Of a stretch of 64,000 nucleotides of DNA, positions 12,061 to 24,400 are shown one piece after another (the stretch's first letter is position 1; each line of letters begins with the position of its first letter). The notes below the pieces were generated by a model. That model had not been told where the DNA came from and made no database searches. It worked only from the letters and a program-made list of their open reading frames with translations. Location of the stretch: NCBI GenBank assembly GCA_900239685.1, contig OENT01000725.1:17986-81985 (forward strand). The letters are read 5' to 3'. A program made the position numbers and the translations under genes. Source of the stretch: Rotaria macrura. Taxonomy: Eukaryota; Rotifera; Eurotatoria; Philodinida; Philodinidae.

Positions 12061-14180
12061 ATCTATAAATGCGAGTTTATATTTGTGATTCGACCAAACA
12101 AATCGAGCTTTACTATTGATAATACATTTCTTCAACAAATTTTATCGAGCTTGTTTTTTTTCAGTTGTTTATTTTTTGTCCGTTTTTATTCATCCCATGG
12201 ATATACTCGGTCTTTCTTTTTCTTTTGGACGAAACTTTTATTCTTATAATCTCGTTACTGAGTATTTTCTGCTGATATTTGTTGTTTGTTTCTTTTCTTT
12301 CTTTCATCTACTCACATCAATCCTCAACCGCAGTCTCTGTGAATTATTGTAATTAATGATTGTCATTATTCCAATAGATGGTTTTCTTCAATGTTTAAAG
12401 AGCTTCTAACAATTTTTTTTTCAAAAATATTCGTTTTAAAAATCTCTATTGTCATGTCCCATCATATAGAAAATGTTTCGAGGACTCTTCTGATCTTCTA
12501 TAGAATAAGGTCTATACAGGTTTTGTAGAGCCATTGACGAAGCATCTTTTTAATAAACTTCAATATTGTATTGTTTTCTCAAGTCGACATATATGCAGAA
12601 CAAAAACGTCTTGCAACATTTTCAGTATAACAGAAAGTAACCGGAGCAACCCATTGATCTATAGAGTTTTCATAGAGCATTCCACGATGTATAATTTGGA
12701 AAAAGAATTCAAGGTTTTATGATTTGCCTAAACCGATATGTATACGAAATGAAATAAACGTTACAACATTATGTACATCGTCTATTGTAATAGAAAAAAA
12801 GATCACTTTTTATACTAATGTACTTTTTATACTTTAAACTGCAATTGATATTCAACGTACGTGCACCATAAGATTCAGAGAGTTCTGAACTTTCTCTCTA
12901 TATTCAGTAGAATAATAGATAAAAAACGTGTTGTAATAAAAGAGCAAAAAAATATTCAGTTGAAATTGTCGTTGAATGTACCTCTCTTTTACAACTCAAG
13001 CTATTTGATCGCTGTTTTTATAATAAAATAATAGTATATTCATTGAAGCTATATTTCATACAATTTGATTTCAAACTTATGTACAAAATGATTGCTGAGA
13101 ATTAAAATATAAAACCATCCTTTTCGAAATTTGAAAAGACCACTGCTGTCATAGTATTTCCCTTTTAATTAATTTAGTACTGTTGTTGAAAATAGATCTT
13201 TATAAATTTCTTATACATAAAGGTTTTCACTTTAGATTTATCAATAAATCATAAATTGACAAGAGATTTTTCCTAAGAACAAAAAACCAATCTTTCTGAT
13301 AATTGAGATTTTTGTAAGATTGGTAATGATATCGGTACCACTCTTACTTGATTTCGTGAATGTTCTTCGTGGCATTGTTAAATAAATTTTCACACGATAT
13401 GGATTCATCGGAAGATATTTAGTCATAATTAGACATACTATTGTTTCTGAACTGAAGCAGACAGTTGTAACAACCTGAACACTCGATGGTGGTATATTTT
13501 CAAAAGGACAATAAACTTCGTCAATTTCCTCTTATGTAATTTTCATCTGTCTTTCAGATTGTTGTTCATTTGCTACAATAGTGATTATTTAAAAAGCGTC
13601 TAGAATGATCTCTATTGCAACCTTTATCTGATGTTTGTATATTCACTTTGACTTGTTTTTTTTTCCTTTCACAACGACAGATGACTGAAATTTGACCACA
13701 AATCTGAAAATATGCAGAAAAAAACTTTTAAAGAATATGCTGACATACTGTAAAAGAAATCGATGAAATCACTTGAGATGCATAAGCAATGCTTGCGTTC
13801 ACTTTCTTAACGGACTTGTGGGACACCCTTTAGGATGTACCAATCTTTATGAATGTTTTGTTAACTCACTTGTACAAGATAAGACTTCACTGAATCAATG
13901 AAAAGAATATTTTTGATTCATAGCAGATTTGCCTACAACGAAACATTTTCTTATTGATAAGAAATGATAATATTGTAAATAGAAGTAAAGGTTGACTAAT
14001 CGAATTAAATCAAAGAAATTATATGTTGCTTGCAGTCGCTGATATGCTTACATAAAGGTGCTGTTCTTTTCTTGATTAGACGACAACCTTTTGGGCTAAA
14101 GTAATAAAATAGATTATTGTTGAATGACTTTCTCAAACGTTGACTAGTATATTGGCCCATAGACGAATATCTTTTCGTCA
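12061..14180. other. Intergenic, 2.1 kb
   Basis: Holds the LEKR1-like 3' UTR and the upstream region of the transporter. Its reading frames (for example 12116-12352 and 13241-13426) are low-complexity A/T translations with no family resemblance. Confidence 0.5.
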
Positions 14181-15614
14181 ATGTCGTCTTTACTTCAATC
14201 TGCTATAATTAAGGCTTACTGGCGTTTATTACCAATTTTATTTCTTTCATATATTATTGCTTATGTTGATCGGAATAATGTTTCATTAGCTAAACTTAAA
14301 ATGATCAATGATTTACGTTCATTTAAAGATCGAACAGAAACTATATTTGCTCTTGGACAGGCTGCTTTCTTTATTGGCTATTTACTGTTGGAAATTCCCG
14401 GTACACTCATCGTTGAGAAATGGAGTGCTCGTAAATGGATTTGTCGTATTATGATCACTTGGGGTATTGTAGCTTCAGTCACAGCCGTCGTTACAAAACC
14501 ATGGCATTTTTATATAATTCGTTTTCTACTTGGACTTGCCGAAGCTGGCTTCTTTCCAGGTGTTATCGTCTACTTAACTCATTGGTTTCCGGCACAAGCA
14601 AGAGCTCGAGCACTTTCACTATTTCTTATTGCAACGCCAATCGCTCAATTCATTAGTCCGAAAATATCCTACTATATACTTCGTATGGGTACTATTGAAC
14701 ATGGTATCTATTATACAACATTATTTAAACTTAAAGGTTGGCAGTGGATGTATATCGCTTGGGGTGTACCATCAGTAATACTTGGCGTTATTGTTCTCTT
14801 GTTTTTGACTGATCGACCCAAAGATGCTACATGGTTGACTATCGAAGAACGTGAAGCACTAGAAAAAGAATTATCATTAGAATTAGAACGTCGACAAGTG
14901 GCTGGTGGTCATTTAACACTTCTACAAGCTTTTCGTCATATTAAAGTACTATTTCTTGCTCTTGCCTATTTTTTTATTGTCACAGGTAATTATGGTGTCG
15001 AACTTTTTTTACCGACTATTCTTCGCGATTGGTATCATCCAAGTGATGGCCTTCTTACATGGCTATTAATGATTCCACCGTTAGGATCTCTTCTTGGTAT
15101 GTTAGTGGTTGGATTTAGTTCGGACCGAACGAAAGAACGACGTTTTCATGCTGCCATACCGATTCTGATCGGTGCCATCGGACTTGGTTTGACATTGATT
15201 CGTCATCAACCGCTAGCTACAATGATTATTTTGTTTACAATAACATCAATTGGTACCAAGGCTTATTTACCAGCATTTTGGTCATTACCAAGTTTATTTT
15301 TGAGTGAATCAGCTGCCGCTGGTTCTATTGGCTTGATTAATTCGATTGGTAATCTCGGTGGTGCTGTTGGACCTCTTATTTTAGGTGTTTTGAAAGATCG
15401 TACTGGATCGTTTTTTCTCGGTATTCTCCTTTTGTCTATATCGATGTCTTTAACAGCCGTAATTATTATGATTCTTCGTTTCGATTCACATCATCAACAA
15501 GAACTTCAGAACGAAACACCAGATGTAAATACCTGGCGTATGAATGATGAATTACTAAGACATACACGACATAAGGAAATAGTTTTTACACCTGACGTAT
15601 CTACGAACTTGTAG
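14181..15614 (+). CDS. MFS transporter, anion:cation symporter family, bacterial type
   Basis: A single uninterrupted exon of 477 residues with the 12 hydrophobic segments of the major facilitator superfamily. It has the marks of the anion:cation symporter (tartrate/phthalate/hexuronate-like) branch: YIIAYVDRNNVSLA in helix 1, ALGQAAFFIGYLLLEIPG in helix 2, RKWICRIMITWGI, RFLLGLAEAGFFPGVIVYL in helix 4, HWFPAQARARALSLF, GWQWMYIAWGVPSVILG before the central loop, then LTDRPKDATWLTIEERE. This loop text is typical of bacterial members. Known relatives import organic acids such as tartrate, phthalate or sugar acids with protons; the substrate here cannot be read off. It lacks introns, unlike most coding genes here. 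I infer horizontal acquisition from bacteria, with fungal Dal5-type permeases as the alternative donor group. The frame is intact throughout, so it is probably functional. Confidence 0.9.
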   Translation: MSSLLQSAIIKAYWRLLPILFLSYIIAYVDRNNVSLAKLKMINDLRSFKDRTETIFALGQAAFFIGYLLLEIPGTLIVEKWSARKWICRIMITWGIVASVTAVVTKPWHFYIIRFLLGLAEAGFFPGVIVYLTHWFPAQARARALSLFLIATPIAQFISPKISYYILRMGTIEHGIYYTTLFKLKGWQWMYIAWGVPSVILGVIVLLFLTDRPKDATWLTIEEREALEKELSLELERRQVAGGHLTLLQAFRHIKVLFLALAYFFIVTGNYGVELFLPTILRDWYHPSDGLLTWLLMIPPLGSLLGMLVVGFSSDRTKERRFHAAIPILIGAIGLGLTLIRHQPLATMIILFTITSIGTKAYLPAFWSLPSLFLSESAAAGSIGLINSIGNLGGAVGPLILGVLKDRTGSFFLGILLLSISMSLTAVIIMILRFDSHHQQELQNETPDVNTWRMNDELLRHTRHKEIVFTPDVSTNL

Positions 15615-17110
15615 AACTACTGATAGAAAGAAAGAAAAAATTGATATCAAACATTCTTAATTTGATCTATTTTGAACATAGTATTGATCGTATTAGTGAT
15701 TCAGTTGTTGAACTAGTTGTACTTTTCTTCATGTTTTTCAAATACTAATTTATTTAAATATAGATATATATACATGTTTCATAAACATAGCTGTATAATA
15801 CCGTAATTATAATTCTTGATTTATTTAATTTAATGAAATTTGTATTTTATATAGAAAAATGTATGTACATTCCTTAATGGTTTGTCGAAATTTCGTCTTA
15901 TGTGTGTACTAAAAAAATTCACAAAATCAGTATTATTTGATACTATAGTCATTTTGATATCGATCAAATGATTAATTAGGACTAAAGTGGATAGCCACAT
16001 GACCTTTCAATCAGAGTTAATCAAATATTGATATATACAAGTATCCGAGAAGAAATTTTCTTCTATTTCACCCTATCGTCATGATACGAGTTGGTGTTGC
16101 TTTTATTTTTTGACAAGAAAATCTATTGTCCAATTTTTTTTGTCTTTCCTTCCATAGATAAAGTATAACTACTCGTGCAACACTGCAATCGAGTAGTATA
16201 TTTATTAGCGATTTGTCTACAAATATGTTACTCGTTTAATAATTATCAATTGAGGATCAAGTCACTGCTAGTCTCGTTTTTTTTTGTCATATACATCCAT
16301 TAATACCATCATGACCCGAACAAATACTGTTACTATTATTCAATGAACAACTGAAATACAACATGATTATCTGTTGAGAATCGAGGAAGCATAATAATGG
16401 TATCTTGTGTTATTTCAAACCATGGGAAAGTTTCGACTGTTGTTGAAAACAAGATGATTGAATTCTCACACCGCTTTGTGAAGGTCATGTTTAGCGTGGT
16501 ATAAAAACAATAGAAAAGTCACGACTTATGAAGGAAGTGCAACAAAAGAACAAAAACGTTTTGATCTTTTCTACGAATTTATTCGATTTTTGACAAATTA
16601 TTCATGTCGATGGTGTGATTTTCGAAGATTTCAATTTCAGCAAATGAATTTTTACTTTACTTTCAATATCGCCGTCAGTGAAAAGTTCCTCCGGCAAAGT
16701 TTGAATCTTTGAAAATTGTGTTCGATGAAAATGAAAATTAGCCAAAACTAGAAGTTACCTTTTCTATGGCAACCGTTATTTCCTTGTGTGATAGATATAT
16801 ATCATAAAAGTTCAATTTCTATTGTTTCTCGCGTTGCCATTTGTGCAGAATTGAGTATGCTGAAAATGTCAACGAAAAGTCTGCGTTATAGCACAACAAT
16901 GGTTAATTTGAGAAAATGCGTATTTATTAAAATACTCTAAACACGAGTTTCAAGATCGAAATAAATAGAATTCTCCCGATTTTCATATTTCTCATGGCTG
17001 TATAAATTATGTATGATGACAATAAACAAATATTGACATCAATAGTCGTTTAATGGAGTGAACAAACCTTCACGATACACAATACAGTGATTTAACATTT
17101 CAATAGTTCT
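15615..17110. other. Intergenic, 1.5 kb
   Basis: A/T-rich, no coding signal or RNA gene seen on either strand. It contains the transporter 3' UTR and the sequence flanking the NBEAL fragment. Confidence 0.5.
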
Positions 17111-18005
17111 TGATGAACCAGAAATAACTAGATCGAGTTCAGATGAAACACACACACATGTTATCTCAGCTCGATGACCATAGAGTGTCGTCTCCGGTAT
17201 CATCATTGATTTTGTATTTTGATCGTTTGTATCGTTTATATGTTGATCATCATCCAATGATAGATGCCAAATAACACAGGTTGTGTCTCGTGAACCAGTA
17301 ACAAGAATATATCCTGTTGAATCCAATACTAAACATGTTATAACATCTGTATGATGAATAGTCGAATGAATTGTTTTTGATTTGAACAATGAATAAACAC
17401 ACAGAGACCAGTCCCAATGACCACCGCTATATAGGTATTTACCATCGTGAGAAAGAGCGAATAGACGAGAATTTATATGANAAATAGAAAAGTTTTCTTT
17501 TAGAAACAAAAATGTGTTTTATGCCATCAACAAACCATGCTTTCCGATGACACCATTCGAATTAATAGTAACAAGTGTATCGGGTATAAGTTGTTGCATA
17601 AACGATCGATTTTGATGTTTAGGAATAGAAATAAATATGATCGGATGTAATGGTTTATCGTTTGTAGATGATATTTGAATGAAATAAGATTTCAAGCGGC
17701 CAAGATTTTGAAAAATATTGAAGAGATATTCTTGTGTTTCACAGAGAGATGTTGCTTGTTCATGAGTTTGTCTTCGTGGATGTGACTCAGTAAACAATGG
17801 AGATGGTAGCTATCCAAAATGTCGTATCTTACTATGGATTACTTCATGTGTAACACAATTCTCGGTTGAGTCAACAACACGAACTTCAATGGAATAAGGC
17901 ATAAATACATAAAATACAAGAGTAACATTTGTTGGCTATTGCTGAAATCCAAATATCTGATCAATCTATTCGTTCAGAGACATGTTGAAACATATTCTGA
18001 TTGAT
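17111..18005 (-). pseudogene. Broken partial copy of the NBEAL BEACH/WD40 region
   Basis: Two stretches match the intact gene at 32.2-43.1 kb without a mismatch by eye: 17111-17480 equals 32726-33095 (WD40 part), and 17482-17762 equals 33279-33559 (end of BEACH). The 182 bp between them in the intact gene (33097-33278, including exon 33194-33266 and the start of exon 33134) is missing, and an ambiguous base N sits exactly at the join (17481). Upstream, 17763-18005 is still recognisable but has many mismatches to 33560-33800 and its frame is lost. On the other side, homology stops abruptly at 17111, where the WD40 frame runs into unrelated sequence and a stop at 17039. It cannot encode a BEACH protein. 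It is either an old relic partly overwritten by gene conversion, or an assembly artefact. Confidence 0.85.
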
Positions 18006-20967
18006 GAAATGGTTATGAGCATTTGTTTACCTACTTATTAAAAGCAAAAGTAAAGTACTTTATTTAAACTTTACTACGCAGATAGTGAAATACATGTGTG
18101 AGAAGGAAACAAAAATTGTTATTTTTCATCAAAAGTAAATATCAAAATTCTTGTTGGAATTAAGGATACCCCCTGTGACGACTTAATCGTCACTGATTTT
18201 ATCTGTATGCTTGTTGTGTGTGCATCTGTTTGTTTCTCTTTCTAGTTTCGTTCCCTTTTTCTCTCTTATTGCTTTGCGCCTAAAATTGTCAATTCAAAAT
18301 AACATAATTATTCTCTCTTTTTCTTCTTCATCCACTCACTCTACTTTATATCTCTCTTCATTGAGATATACCTATATTCCTTCTTTCAATATCTTCCGCT
18401 CGCCATTCGAGCGTATCTACTTAAACTACTTTCTTCTCTCGTAACTCTTGCTAGTTACTCTCTTGTCTAGTTCTTCATCTCATCTCTTTTCTGTTCAAAT
18501 TGAATATATTATTGGATCTTTATCCGTATTCAATTCTACTTTATTTCATCAATTTTACTCTCCGTCACAATCCCTTATTTTGGCATTCAGCATATTCAAT
18601 AGTTGCGCGTCTGAACCGACTAACGACGCAACAACTCCGCCCCTCTCCCCCGCCACTCAAAACTCCACGTTTGGTAAACCAAATCGAAATTTCAGATGAA
18701 TGTTATAGTGAACACTATATATCCTGGATGTTAAGAATCAATATGAATTTGACGTTTCTTCCACTAAGAATAGTGGATTTTCCACAAAAAATCAAGCTAC
18801 GTCACTAGAAATGTATTTTTTGAAAAAATTATATTTTCTCGAAAAACTTGATTTCTTTTTAAAAGAAAAGTATTTTTCACCGAAAAACCACTTTTTAAGT
18901 AGAATAGATTATCATGGAATCTACAGTTTGTGCTAGAGAGTATGGGTGTTAATAAATAACTATACCCGCACCCTTATAGAGATTTTTTAAGATTTTCTTC
19001 ATGAATCTTCTCATCAAATATAAAAGACTTTCTCATTTTCTCAAGGTGATATATGTATGAATTACAAAAAACTTCTAGATATTTGCACTCTGCAGAAAAT
19101 CGTAGGAACGAGCACATCATGTTTTTCAGTCCAAGTATGTGAATGACTCTCAAAATAAGTGCAGAGGGATTTTTTTTCTATAGATTTTGTAGAACTTTTC
19201 ACTATAGGGATTCTGAAAAAAAATCAACGCTTTATTATTTGTCAGTGCAGAGATATTGATAAAATACAATATTTTTTATACTGCAAAAATTTGTTTCTCA
19301 TTTTTCTCAAAATGGTGGTTGCCAAAACTATTTACAAAAAAACTCAATCACCTTAAGAGATCAAGTGAAACTTCTCTTTTACTTAAAATAGCATTGAAAA
19401 CTGCAGGCGCTACGGAAGCTCTTTTTTTCGAATTAAGCTTTGTTATTGAAAATATAAAAGACTGTTTCAGAAAAACAACCCTATTTTTTTAGTGTTTCGA
19501 ACATTGAACTTGTTATCTGTTTTACCGCTTAACAGGGAAGAATTTAGAAAAAATGGGCTTCCGCAGTACCTGCATTCTAACATGCTTCGTCAAACAAAAG
19601 AAAGAGCAAATGTGTAGCTTGAAGGCCGGCGGAGAAATCTTGCTAAAATATAATGGCTTTTTTGATCATTGTCGAGTAAATATCTCTGTAGAACTTCATG
19701 ATAAAGTTTCAAGAAGTTTGGATGTTCGGAGTCTGAGATCCATTTTAGAGCTGGGGGGGGGGGGCTAGTAGTCTTAATCAATTATATTTTAGAATCAACT
19801 GAAAGAAAACAATAACTACCGCAAACAAAGACAATAACCGACATCAAAATATGAAATCAAAATTGAATTGTAGCTCGTGCCGTTTTTCGTTTATTGATTA
19901 TCAAGACAGTAATATCTACTTCACTATTGATGATTAACAATCATAGAAGTTGACAAAATGATGTCTTCTATTTTGTGGCGTCTCTTTATTTTCATAGAGC
20001 TAATGATTTTATTTATACTTCATTAGCCACTCCCAGTGAAGCATTAATATGAATTTAGACATGAGGCCAAATTATCGAAGGCTTTCGAAGATATTTGGAT
20101 ATCGTACAGTTTATATGCTTTTTTCCTATCATCACCAGTGAGAGATATTGATTTTATACGAGTTTCTTCGTAGTACTCTTAGTAATACTGATTATACAAA
20201 CATTTTCTTGGAAGTGTAAATGAATTGCTGAGTATTTGAGAGCATCTGAAATTCAAATGTTTGAACTAATGAAGAATATCACTCTCGGCTGTGATAGAAT
20301 TGACTTTTCTTTTTATTTTGAAATATGGACTGTTAAACGTCTAACCGCACTATGTCTACCTAGTTGACAATAAGAAACATTTTATGACGTGGTCATGGTG
20401 TGATGTGCACAGAACAAATGCTGAATTTTTTGCCATATTTACGTTCCTTCCTTTCTGTACATCATGTTTACTTTGAATTTAGAACGCAAGATCGATTATT
20501 TTGTGTTTTTCTGTAAATAAAAATCTATTGTTAGTAGCATTGATGAGTTATCGAAAAGTTAGTAAAAAAATTTCGACACTTCAATTCTAAACAGAAATAA
20601 ATCATAGAAAAATATTTGATAAAATACTTGCTCCAGTACTCGTGGCCCATTAAATTGCGGCACAACTTCCGAACGCGGCTATAACTTTTTGTTCTCAATT
20701 CAACCGAAGATTTTTTTGTTCTTTTACTTTGCATCGCAACGACGTCAATAGAAACTTAAGACTATACAACTCTCATGACTGTTTGACTCACACGTTGGAA
20801 ATACAATGACATTGCATTATTTATAATCAATAGTTGCTAACATTAACATTTATTTATATACACATGCATACTCGATTTTAAAAATATATCGTCGAAAATT
20901 GAAAGAGACGAAAACAACTTCGTTCGCTTCGTCATATTAAATTTCATCTTATTGCAAGCTCAGGAAA
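18006..20967. other. Intergenic, 3 kb, with pyrimidine-rich block
   Basis: The block 18210-18510 is unusually rich in C/T (runs of CTCTC and TTCTTC), and 18625-18665 is a C-rich patch. The derived frames at 18211-18808 are low-complexity Ser/Leu/Phe and are not convincing. A run of 12 G lies at 19753-19764. No gene is supported. Confidence 0.5.
19753..19764 (+). repeat. Homopolymer of 12 G
   Basis: Twelve consecutive G in a strongly A/T-rich neighbourhood. The length is uncertain because such runs are error-prone in sequencing. Confidence 0.9.
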
Positions 20968-21447
20968 ATGAGCGACAATAAAACTGTCACAATTGGTATC
21001 GTTCTCGTTGTGATTAGCTCATGTACTATACCGATCTCGTTCGCTCAAATCATAGTTGGTGGTTTATACATTAATGATTGTCCAGCCAATCGAATGATGC
21101 CGATTTTTGATATTGTTTCCGGCGTTCTTGGTGTCTGTGCAGCATTCTTGTTAATGGTATCTGGCATTCTTCATCTATCCGATAAGGCTGGAACGAAATG
21201 GGCGATAGTAGGTTTAATAGGTGGCTCTATTTTTTATGTTTTCTTTATACCGTGGTATATGTACGGTGGCACTTTGACTTCAGTAGATAAATCAGCTAAA
21301 TCACGACAAAGTACGGACCCTAATACTTTGACCACATATTGTGCATCGGAAATTCAACAATCAATCGATGGCGTAGTCCTGATGTTTTGGATATCTGTAG
21401 GACTAACAATTATTTCTGCATTTGTGATTTTTCTTAAGCAAAGGTGA
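20968..21447 (+). CDS. Four-helix membrane protein, TMEM272-like
   Basis: Single exon, 159 residues. Four hydrophobic segments lie at roughly 8-30 (VTIGIVLVVISSCTIPISFA), 43-65 (IFDIVSGVLGVCAAFLLMV), 74-97 (WAIVGLIGGSIFYVFFIPWY) and 133-155 (GVVLMFWISVGLTIISAFV). The junction of helix 1 and the first loop, IIVGGLYINDCP followed by MPIF, resembles the IGAIYLHDCP...IPIY signature that I recall for TMEM272-like proteins, a poorly characterised family abundant in invertebrates. The loop between helices 3 and 4 is hydrophilic, with one Cys (TYCASEI). The start is ATG 20968; CTCAG sits just upstream and could be a splice acceptor. Function unknown. Confidence 0.75.
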   Translation: MSDNKTVTIGIVLVVISSCTIPISFAQIIVGGLYINDCPANRMMPIFDIVSGVLGVCAAFLLMVSGILHLSDKAGTKWAIVGLIGGSIFYVFFIPWYMYGGTLTSVDKSAKSRQSTDPNTLTTYCASEIQQSIDGVVLMFWISVGLTIISAFVIFLKQR

Positions 21448-24400
21448 TGCAACGATGAGTTTTTTTGTAAATCAATTAGCCCAGATTGTTGAATTTTATT
21501 GTGATCGGTTTTTCAAATTATGCTGTCATGATTACTATCGTTCTTTCATCCGACTAAGTATGATAAATTTGAGATACAGACGAATATTGTGAACAGATAT
21601 TAAAGGCCCTGAAAAGATGGATATAGAAAAAACTATCCGAGAAATTTTATTTCCAACTATGAAATCATTTGAGAACAAGGTATGCTTTGGATAAAAGACT
21701 GTGTGAAGTTGCCAATAGGATATTTCGTCATCATTATTGAAAAGCAAGCAGAAGTCACTAATATGCAAAACTCCTATTTAGCATTCACTCCCATTGATCC
21801 AAACAGTAATAGAGAGGGCCCAATTTGATTCTTCCCGATGAACTCTCAGATTCAACGATCTCGACAATTATTTGTAGTAAATAGATGATTTCTAGAAATT
21901 CTACATGTCAGAAGAGCTGCGAGAAAACTGCTAGTAGTATAAGAATCAATCAAGATACACAAAGACGTCATCTACTTGAAATTTCATCCTTTTAACGTCT
22001 TTATGTTCCATTCACTTTTACAGTGATAGTGTTGTTTTCGAATGCTTCATTAAAAGAATGTAGGAAATTTTTTTTAGCTACAATACTCATAGAAACGTTT
22101 TTTTCTATATAACTATTCGTCTGACGAGTGTTTTTAAAATTTAATCACAAGTTTTTAACCCATTGTATATATATATTGAATAAATATTGTTGGAATATTA
22201 TTTTTCCAATAGAAAAACGAAAAAAACATGACATTCAAACAGGGGTGTCTCCTATTAAAACTAATGAATTTTTCTCGACCTCTTTTTCTCACAGAAAGTT
22301 TCTCTAAATCGAATTTCTGCGGCAAATATTTTTCACGTATTTGATATTGCTTTCAACAACAGTATGTTTTCGCTGAGATTCACATGGACAGAATTGAAAA
22401 ATACTTAAACTTTTTGTAACATAATGTATTTACAATAAATTGACTCTTATGAATGAATGACTGAATAGAGAAATACTAATATTCAAGGACAAAGACAAAA
22501 ATATGGCCTGTTTACTTCTTTTTAGTCGAGCGTGAGTTGAATCATCCGTGTTCTCATTAATTCGATCAAATCATCAGTTGTAGCATCTGACTTATACTGT
22601 AAGATAATAACTCTCGAAATGACACTCAAATAATATTACTACTTCGCGCGTCTTGTTTGTAGCCCTCGTCTTTTTATTATAATGAATATCATATTAAAGA
22701 TAGAAAAATTGGAAATTTATTGAAGAACGATTGGCATTTACACAAAATACAGAGAAAAGAAATTCTTGGAAACATACTCAATCAACAATGATCGGAAATG
22801 TCTGTGCGGTTTTGACTTCTATTTTTATTACTGAGAACGGTAGCACTCGTCTATAATCTCTGAGAGACATACTTTAATGATCGCAATAGTTGAAAACTTT
22901 CATAAAATATTAATTGTTCGTTATTTGAAGGAAAAGAGTGCAACTTTTTCATAAGTAGAAAGCAGGAAAAACAGCTAGCCGATAAAAAGTAAAATGATTA
23001 TTATTTGTAGTATCCGTGAAAGTACGTGGAAGAGAACGAAATAAAATGCACGTTGAATAACATTTCTCGCTTAGTAAATTACTCTAAATTTATGCAAATT
23101 TCTATTGAGAACAAAAATAAGAGAGCATTTCTCGATCTTTCCATCGGAAAGAATATAAACAGGATTCAACAGAAAAGTAATTGAGTTAATTTTCAAAGAA
23201 TATTATGACGCCAAGAAATGAACATAGACTGATCACTTTTCTAAATAATAATCTTTTTCAATAATTTGAAGATAGCATAACTATAACTAAAACAGATATA
23301 CTGCTGCAATATTTTAAAACAAATATGCAAGGATTTATCAAGTCAATGCGTTAGACTATAGTATCAAATTATAAATATTGCTTCTAACTTGTTCGAGAAA
23401 GATTTTGAATAAAAATAAATGTAAATTTTTTTTGTGTACTTGCCATGTGTCTTAATCAACAATTTCTTTTTACGTCAATATTCGAGTAGGTTTCGCACCA
23501 CTATTCGTTTATATATTTTTTTAATGTATTTCAAGAGCCAATCTACAAACATGAGACATTGTTGAGTTCAGGTCCATCGAATGTTTGTCTTTATATTATT
23601 AGCATTTTCTTCTTTGTAAATGATGTTTTCATGAAAAATAGGTTTTCATACATTCATGCGGTTCTCTCATCAAAAAGCACTTATTTTTTCAAAAAATAAA
23701 TAAACACTATGGTGTTCTGATAGGCTTCTGACAAACAAATCACTATTTTCAACAGCACAATGTTAAAACTACGTTTAAATGAATGAAAGAATAACGCGCT
23801 TCTATGATTGGCAAACAAACGATTCAAACGGAAAGTAACCGGTCTATCGCAATGATTTTAATGATCGTTGCCAAGCGATAAGAAAATGGCGTTTTTTTCC
23901 ATAAACATAGCGTCACACTGTTTTTCGATAGTTGTTTGAGTTAGAAAATTGCATTTCTAGTAACAAATCAGTTGTACAACTTCACAAATAGAACGAGAAA
24001 AAAAATCATGCCTTAAAAACTACAAACACATCTTTTTCTGTCTGAAATTTCGTATTGAAATGCTAGTTTCTAGTATTTTATCTTATAATAATTTTCGATA
24101 TATCATTGGGATACAACCTAATTTCAAGGCTCCCCTGTAAAGATCGAAAATCAAAGTTATATGACATTAAAATGAATGAAATGTTTCGATAAGTATTTTC
24201 TTAGATTGAAATCTAATACAGGATTTAAATGTCTATCACTAATCCATTTTTATAAGATTTCTAAGATTTAACAATCGATTATATTCGTCAAGCTGCGCAT
24301 GCATAACTTTTACATGAGTGCACATGTTGTTAATCGATAATGTGTACTGTTTTTCTATTCATGTTATTAACAAGAACAGTGCATTTTCAAAGTTTTGAGT

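Noticed and set aside
18211-18808. Three overlapping plus-strand frames of 77-102 codons
   Set aside because: They fall in a pyrimidine-rich block, are low-complexity Ser/Leu/Phe and show no splice-consistent extension. Frame openness is explained by base composition.
19553-19768. Plus-strand frame of 71 codons ending in a Gly run
   Set aside because: The Gly run is only the G12 homopolymer, and no family resemblance or conserved pattern is seen.
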